NCBI GenBank assembly: GCA_900553695.1
Contig: USEM01000022.1
Coordinates: forward strand, 1 to 18,709
Length of the DNA: 18,709 nt
Direction: 5' to 3'
From: an uncultured Clostridium sp.
GTDB taxonomy: Bacteria; Bacillota; Clostridia; TANB77; CAG-508
Every line of letters starts with the position of its first letter. The stretch's first letter is position 1. This document shows, piece by piece, positions 14,461 through 18,709 of this stretch. The notes under the pieces are model-generated. The model searched no databases. It was not told where the DNA came from and was given only the letters and a program-made list of their open reading frames with translations. The position numbers were made by a program, and so were the translations under genes.

Positions 14461-15084
14461 ATGGTAGAAACAATTTGTAATAAATTGACTTCAAGAATTA
14501 GAAAAGAAATGCCAGATATTAATGATGAAAGAGCAGAAGTAATAAATTATGGTTTGCAATTAATAATTGGAGAAATACCAAAATTAATTATAATAATAAC
14601 AATTGCATACATACTGAAGGTGCTGGACTTATCAATTTTAGTATTAATTCTATTGCTTCCATATAGGACAGTTTCGGGAGGAGTTCATTTGCAAAGTCAT
14701 CTAGGATGCATAGTTGCAACATCTGTTTTCTATATAGGAAATGCAGTATTAAGTAAATATATTGTACTAACAAAAACAGTTGAATATATAATAACAGGAA
14801 TTGTGTGGATGTTTTCAATGATAATGATTAAATTATATGCGCCAGCAGATACAGAAGAGGTTCCAATTTTGAGAAAAAAAGAGCGAACAACAAAAAAGAT
14901 ATTATCATATATAGTTATGACATTATCTCTAATAGCTTCATTAATAATTAAAAATACTGTAATTTCAAATTTATTACTATTTGGTGTATTATTTCAAACA
15001 GTCGCAATAACAAGGTTAATGTATAAAATAACAGGAAATAAATATGGTTATGAAGAGTATATAAAAATTAATGGCGCAAAATAA
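14461..15084 (+). CDS. agrB: AgrB, accessory gene regulator endopeptidase
   Basis: A 207-residue polytopic membrane cysteine protease that cuts the AgrD C-terminus and forms the thiolactone. The catalytic pair is His76 and Cys83 in SGGVHLQSHLGCIV, placed as in S. aureus AgrB (His77, Cys84). PYRTVSGGVH is the family signature. Several hydrophobic helices follow to the C-terminus. AGAGGTGG precedes the ATG. agrD starts 38 nt after the stop on the same strand, so agrB-agrD form one transcript. Confidence 0.93.
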   Translation: MVETICNKLTSRIRKEMPDINDERAEVINYGLQLIIGEIPKLIIIITIAYILKVLDLSILVLILLLPYRTVSGGVHLQSHLGCIVATSVFYIGNAVLSKYIVLTKTVEYIITGIVWMFSMIMIKLYAPADTEEVPILRKKERTTKKILSYIVMTLSLIASLIIKNTVISNLLLFGVLFQTVAITRLMYKITGNKYGYEEYIKINGAK

Positions 15085-15122
15085 AATCGCATAAATATTT
15101 GAAAGAAAAGGGGGGATTATCT

Positions 15123-15242
15123 ATGACAAAATTATTAGCAAAATTAGCAGAAAAATATGCTAAAAGTACAAATACAGCATGTTTTGTATGGCTAGCTTGG
15201 CATCAACCTAAAATGCCAGCATCTTTAGTAAAAAAAGATTAA
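15123..15242 (+). CDS. agrD: AgrD, autoinducing peptide precursor
   Basis: A 39-residue prepeptide. An amphipathic N-terminal leader (MTKLLAKLAEKYAK) is followed by the signal region STNTACFVWLAW with the single Cys20, and by the C-terminal recognition tail HQPKMPASL ending in a short charged tail. This is the cyclic-lactone AgrD pattern of Clostridia. Cys20 would form the thiolactone; by analogy with five-residue rings the macrocycle could be CFVWL, but the cut site may lie later because A-W precede HQP. AAAGGGGGG lies upstream of the ATG. It is directly downstream of agrB. Confidence 0.92.
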   Translation: MTKLLAKLAEKYAKSTNTACFVWLAWHQPKMPASLVKKD

Positions 15243-15249
15243 TTTAAAT

Positions 15250-15287
15250 AAAATATGGCCTAGAGGTAGGAATCTAGGCTATATTTT
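15250..15287. terminator. Bidirectional terminator between agrD and agrC
   Basis: Arms 15250-15264 and 15273-15287 pair over 15 positions (one G-T) with an 8-nt loop. A-run and T-run on the outsides let it serve both convergent transcripts; the agrC stop (15286-15288) overlaps the right arm. Confidence 0.85.
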
Positions 15288-16650
15288 AATTATAAATCTC
15301 GAATTGTTGTGTAAAGAACATATCGTTTTTAGTGGTGTATAAATCTAAGTTGGTATTTTTCTTTAAATATTTTCTGACTTCCCACAAACCTAAACCATGG
15401 TTTTGATGATTTTCACCATCAGTTTTAGAAGTGTAACCTTTTTCAAAAATTCTATCTACATTAACATCTTTATTGGTATATGTATTTTGTATAATAACTA
15501 AAGTTCTATTTCTATGATTTTTATCAGCTCTAAAAGATACATTTACAATTTTCTTATCACATTTAGAGGCAGCTTCCAAAGCATTATCAAAAAGAATACC
15601 TAAGATTCTAGTAAGCTCATATGTTTTAATATTTAGGTTACTTAAATCTGTCATTACTTCATAGTTAAGCTTAATATGGTCTTTTTCAGCCTTTCCAAGT
15701 TTATCAGCAAGAATGCTATATATAGCTGGATTATTAACAAGTTCAGGGTTAAGAACAGCTAAGTTATTATTAATTTGGCATTCTTCTAGTAGGTCTTTAT
15801 AATATGTTTTTAAACCATCAATGTTATTTGTTGAAAGATAACCACCAATTGCTTGAACAATATTATTAAAGTCATGTTTAAAACCTCTAATGTTATCATG
15901 TAAAGTATTTAACGTTTTATTATACATTTTTTCTTCTTCTAATTCTTGAGTTGTTTTTTCAAGTTTATTTGTTCTATATAAACTGTACAAACTAATAAGA
16001 AAATATAGAAGTAGTAAAGCTAAAGACATAAATATTAGATTATTAGGTATATAGTCTGTGTATAAGTATTCAATATATGCCTGAATAGCAATTGCAACTA
16101 TTCCGACTAGGAAATTAATTATTAATGTATTATAAGTATATGAATCAAATCTATCTAGTAAGGTAATATGCCAATCTAATTTCTTGAAAATTTGATATAT
16201 AGCAAATAATAAAATATATAAATTAAATGAATAAATTATCTTATATATTGGAATGACAAATAGAACTGTAGAATGTAGTTTCAAAATACTAGAGTACAAT
16301 AAAACTAAAGGAGTTCCAGTACAAAACATTATTATATAGAAGGTGATTTCTGAAAAAATTGCTTTTAATGCATTTGTTTTTAATATAAAATATACTAAAA
16401 CTGGAAAAAGCATTAAGTTTATAAAAGTATTATAGGGATTAGGAATAAAATATGATGTTAAAATCGCAAGTAAAGAATTACATAAAACATATTGAATTCT
16501 TTGAGTTTTTGAGCACGAAATATTCAATATTGTTGTAAATAACAAAAAGGTCAAATATATTTCAAGAAAAATCATTGGTACACTTATAATATTCATTAAT
16601 ATTTCATTTTCATTTGTTAACGCATTCCAAATTGTTTGTAAAAGTTCCAT
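15286..16650 (-). CDS. agrC: AgrC-type sensor histidine kinase
   Basis: A 454-residue membrane kinase that would sense the AgrD-derived peptide and phosphorylate AgrA. The N-terminal ~225 residues hold six or so membrane segments. A coiled linker (NKLEKTTQELEEEKMYNKTL) leads to the phosphoacceptor His259 in RGFKHDFNNI, the HPK10-type H-box. The GHKL ATPase follows with the N-box around Asn356 (GILFDNALEA) and the G-box HGLGLWEVRKYL (418-429). The ATG at 16650 has GGAGG 9-10 nt upstream, making it preferable to the ATG at 16689. It overlaps the agrA end by 41 nt, so the two are translated from one message, with agrA first. Confidence 0.9.
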   Translation of the reverse strand: MELLQTIWNALTNENEILMNIISVPMIFLEIYLTFLLFTTILNISCSKTQRIQYVLCNSLLAILTSYFIPNPYNTFINLMLFPVLVYFILKTNALKAIFSEITFYIIMFCTGTPLVLLYSSILKLHSTVLFVIPIYKIIYSFNLYILLFAIYQIFKKLDWHITLLDRFDSYTYNTLIINFLVGIVAIAIQAYIEYLYTDYIPNNLIFMSLALLLLYFLISLYSLYRTNKLEKTTQELEEEKMYNKTLNTLHDNIRGFKHDFNNIVQAIGGYLSTNNIDGLKTYYKDLLEECQINNNLAVLNPELVNNPAIYSILADKLGKAEKDHIKLNYEVMTDLSNLNIKTYELTRILGILFDNALEAASKCDKKIVNVSFRADKNHRNRTLVIIQNTYTNKDVNVDRIFEKGYTSKTDGENHQNHGLGLWEVRKYLKKNTNLDLYTTKNDMFFTQQFEIYN

Positions 16651-17341
16651 ATTTAAAAACCTCCAAAAGTTTATTTTTATATTTAGCACCTATAAAACAG
16701 GTTACATTATGGTCAAAAAAAATTGTGTTTTCATTAGCCGTTAAGTTAGCAATATTATTAACATTTATAATATAACTTTTATGACATCTAATAAAATTGT
16801 CTGGCAGGCAACTTTCGATTTTTGAAAAAGAACTATATATTTCATAGTTCCTGTTTGCAGTACAGAAAATAAGCTTCATACCATCTTTTTTTATATAATT
16901 AATATCATTTGCATTAATAATAGTATTACGATCAATTTTTACAAATTTTTTTCCAATATTTTTTCTATCTTCAACTAAACGGAGGATAGTTTCTTCCAGA
17001 CGTTCATCACAAACAGGCTTAGAAAGATAATCAAATGTTTTATATTTATAAGCCATTAGAGCATACTCTAGATGACCAGTTGAAAAGATAATATAAACAT
17101 CTTTATTCTTTTTTCGAACAGCATTTGCAATATCAAAACCGGTTATTGAAGCTTTTAGATTTATATCAAGAATTAAAACATCAACTTTATTCGTACTTAC
17201 ATAATTTAAAACGTCATTAGCAACTGTTGACTGGAACGATATTTCAGCAGAAATATCATTCCTAAAAAAAATTCCTTCTAATGATTTTGCTAGCCTATTT
17301 AAAATTTGAAGATTATCATCACATAATACAAAACTTATCAT
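16610..17341 (-). CDS. agrA: AgrA-type LytTR response regulator
   Basis: A 243-residue DNA-binding response regulator. The receiver domain (1-120) has acidic Asp8-Asp9, phosphoacceptor Asp59 in VLILDINL, and Lys108 in YLSKP. The LytTR DNA-binding domain (about 138-238) includes the NDINYIKKDGMK and FIRCHKSYIINVNNI stretches typical of the family. AAGGAG lies 7 nt before the ATG at 17341; the ATG 11 codons upstream lacks a site. It is the first gene of the agrA-agrC operon, convergent to agrBD. Probable targets are the agrB promoter and others outside the window. Confidence 0.9.
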   Translation of the reverse strand: MISFVLCDDNLQILNRLAKSLEGIFFRNDISAEISFQSTVANDVLNYVSTNKVDVLILDINLKASITGFDIANAVRKKNKDVYIIFSTGHLEYALMAYKYKTFDYLSKPVCDERLEETILRLVEDRKNIGKKFVKIDRNTIINANDINYIKKDGMKLIFCTANRNYEIYSSFSKIESCLPDNFIRCHKSYIINVNNIANLTANENTIFFDHNVTCFIGAKYKNKLLEVFKYGTFTNNLECVNK

Positions 17342-17423
17342 ATGAAAACTCCTTATTAACAATTTTAAATACAATTTTTAAATATTCTAGACTAAACACT
17401 AAAAAAATTCAATTACCAAGTAT

Positions 17424-17452
17424 AATATACTCCATCATTTCCAAAATGTCAA
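17424..17452 (-). promoter_or_regulatory. Promoter of agrA-agrC
   Basis: On the minus strand, TTGACA (17447-17452) and TATATT (17424-17429) are 17 bp apart. A near-consensus promoter suggests constitutive expression of the sensor pair. The leader is about 75 nt. Confidence 0.7.
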
Positions 17453-17675
17453 CAAAAAAACACTAAATTTTTATAAAATGAAATCTATAAGTAAATATCA
17501 ACAAAAAGACGTGAAACACTGTATTTCAAAAGGAAACAGGAACATCGATGCAAGACAAAAAACGACATTATTAGACAAAACATATCCATAAAGACAATAC
17601 AGAAGAAGAAAATATGTATAATTTTTAAAAATAATTCATATTTATAATTATAATAAAAAATTAAGGAGTGTGAAT
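17453..17675 (+). other. Intergenic region between agrA and pdaA
   Basis: No convincing gene is visible. The stretch 17500-17615 is A-rich and T-poor on the plus strand. A weak sporulation-type promoter is conceivable: TGTATA (17615-17620) and CATATTTA (17637-17644) are 16 bp apart, roughly like sigma-F/G elements and one or two bases short of the usual spacing. AAGGAG (17663-17668) is the pdaA ribosome site. Confidence 0.35.
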
Positions 17676-18486
17676 ATGAAAAAGAAACCTTTACTTATTT
17701 TAAGTGGGATTATAATTTTATTAGTACTAATTTTATTCTTAGTGAATAAAACAAATGAAGGAAAAATTATTCAAACAAGTAATGGAACTGTACTTAGCAA
17801 CAAAAAGATAGGCTGGGGAATAAGAAGAAACGATAATCATGAACAGCCAGATTTAGGCGCAACAAATAAGAAACTTATAGACGAAAACGATGATATAGCA
17901 ATGGGAAATAACAATGAAAAATATGTTTATTTAACATTTGATGAAGGCTATGAAGCTCGGATACACACCACAAATTTTAGACACTTTAAAATCAAACAAC
18001 GTAAAAGCAGCATTCTTCATAACAGGTCACTATTTAAACACTCAAAGTGACTTAGTAAAAAGAATGATAGACGAAGGGCATATTGTTGGAAACCACACAG
18101 TAAACCACCCAAGCATGCCAGATTTAACAAATGATAAATTAAAAGAAGAAATAACAAAACTACATATGGCAGTATTTGAAAAATTCAATTATGAAATGAA
18201 ATATCTAAGACCACCCAAAGGAGAATTTAGCCAAAGAACACTAGAACTTACAAAATCTCTTGGTTATACAACAGTTATGTGGAGCTTTGCATATGATGAT
18301 TGGGACGAAAACAAACAAGGCAGAGAAGAATATGCAAAAACAAAAATCCTATCAAACACACACAATGGTGCAGTAATACTACTGCACGCAAACTCAAAAG
18401 ACAATGCAAATATATTAGATGAAGTTATTAAAGAAATACAAAAGCAAGGGTATGAGTTTAAAACATTAGATGAATTTAAAAGATAA
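17676..18486 (+). CDS. pdaA: PdaA-type polysaccharide deacetylase (delta-lactam biosynthesis), frameshifted
   Basis: Corrected length is 269 residues, close to B. subtilis PdaA (263). PdaA removes acetyl groups from N-acetylmuramic acid so that muramic delta-lactam can form in the spore cortex. An N-terminal anchor (KKKPLLILSGIIILLVLILF) is followed by a NodB domain. Motif 1 is LTFDEGYEAGY, with Glu for the second Asp; motif 2 is HTVNHPSM; the RPPKGEFS arginine motif and ILLHANS complete the site. The frame breaks in motif 1: an extra C at 17958 (GCT-C-GGA) shifts the frame to a stop at about 18050. Deleting it joins EGYEA to GYTPQILDTL. I chose the ATG at 17676, 7 nt after AAGGAG. As written the gene would encode no active enzyme. 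Confidence 0.85.
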
Positions 18487-18539
18487 AATATTTGTTATGG
18501 CTCAAACATAATTTAATAAAATAGAGATTATATAAATTT

Positions 18540-18588
18540 AAAAATCGTTTGTCGAAAAAAGTAAAAATTTGACGAACGATTTTTGTTG
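18540..18588 (+). terminator. Terminator after pdaA
   Basis: Arms 18540-18553 and 18571-18584 pair over 14 positions with one G-T, followed by a short T-run. The loop is A/T-rich. Confidence 0.8.
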
Positions 18589-18614
18589 CAATTTATGTGT
18601 TTGTGTGGTATATT
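18586..18614 (+). promoter_or_regulatory. Promoter of an off-window gene
   Basis: TTGCAA (18586-18591) and TATATT (18609-18614) are 17 bp apart, directly after the pdaA terminator. Confidence 0.55.
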
Positions 18615-18661
18615 AATTACATTGTAATTATAATCTTTGACCAAATTTCTAGAGGGTCAAA
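18614..18661 (+). promoter_or_regulatory. Palindrome and hairpin in the start of the downstream leader
   Basis: A 17-bp palindrome (AATTACA-T-TGTAATT core, 18614-18630) sits at the start-site region just after the -10. Next is a hairpin TTTGACC (18636-18642) with GGTCAAA (18655-18661). The first could be an operator and the second the beginning of a structured leader. No start codon is reached before the window ends. Confidence 0.4.
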
Positions 18662-18709
18662 CCAAAGTTCAAAATATGATTTTATCTAAAAATTTTTTAT
18701 CGAAAAAAT

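Noticed and set aside
1..18709. DGR reverse transcriptase or template repeat, CRISPR array, tRNA or rRNA, transposase
   Set aside because: None was found on either strand by reading; the DGR claim therefore rests on the target gene alone.

Overview
The window is AT-rich DNA with TTGACA/TATAAT promoters, AGGAGG-type ribosome binding sites and many intrinsic terminators. It encodes sporulation proteins (YlbJ, a PdaA-type muramoyl-delta-lactam deacetylase), a strictly fermentative pyruvate formate-lyase pair, an Agr peptide quorum-sensing locus and a sortase. This points to an anaerobic spore-forming member of the Clostridia (Bacillota), probably an uncultured gut-type lineage. That placement is inferred from gene content, not from a marker gene.

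Layout. (1) 1-2160: the C-terminus of a DUF2207 membrane protein with a Gly-rich tail, then a pilin-like leader fused to a formylglycine-generating-enzyme/C-type-lectin-like (CLec) protein. Its last ~40 codons are GC-rich and A-poor, as in the variable region of a diversity-generating retroelement (DGR). No reverse transcriptase or template repeat is in the window. (2) 2170-6250: an acyl-CoA synthetase, a small Asn-rich surface protein with a VPNTG-type sorting signal, and, converging on it, a ylbJ-sortase operon. (3) 6250-9300: a pflB-pflA operon on the minus strand. (4) 9340-10790: a small accessory-looking patch with a GC-rich 62-residue acidic protein behind a consensus promoter, a Cys-rich protein of unknown function and a small Xre-like regulator. 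(5) 10800-14375: hpt, uvrC, a 58-residue membrane protein and an RlmI-like methyltransferase. (6) 14376-17460: a complete Agr system, with agrB-agrD on the plus strand and agrA-agrC convergent on the minus strand. The 39-residue AgrD is easily missed. (7) 17676-18486: pdaA. A promoter and structured leader of an off-window gene follow.

How the genes work together. AgrB would process AgrD into a cyclic peptide, AgrC would sense it, and AgrA (LytTR) would activate transcription. A pair of 9-bp direct repeats 21 bp apart upstream of agrB is a candidate AgrA site. The sortase probably anchors the neighbouring VPNTG protein. YlbJ and PdaA serve sporulation.

The most striking cross-cutting observation is that three plus-strand genes are each broken by single-base insertions: DUF2207 twice, the CLec protein once, pdaA once. 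All four are an extra C directly before GG and after a pyrimidine, and removing each C restores the expected protein end. This looks like a systematic sequence error, or else an unusual site-specific mutation process. The affected genes should be read with the corrected frames given here.
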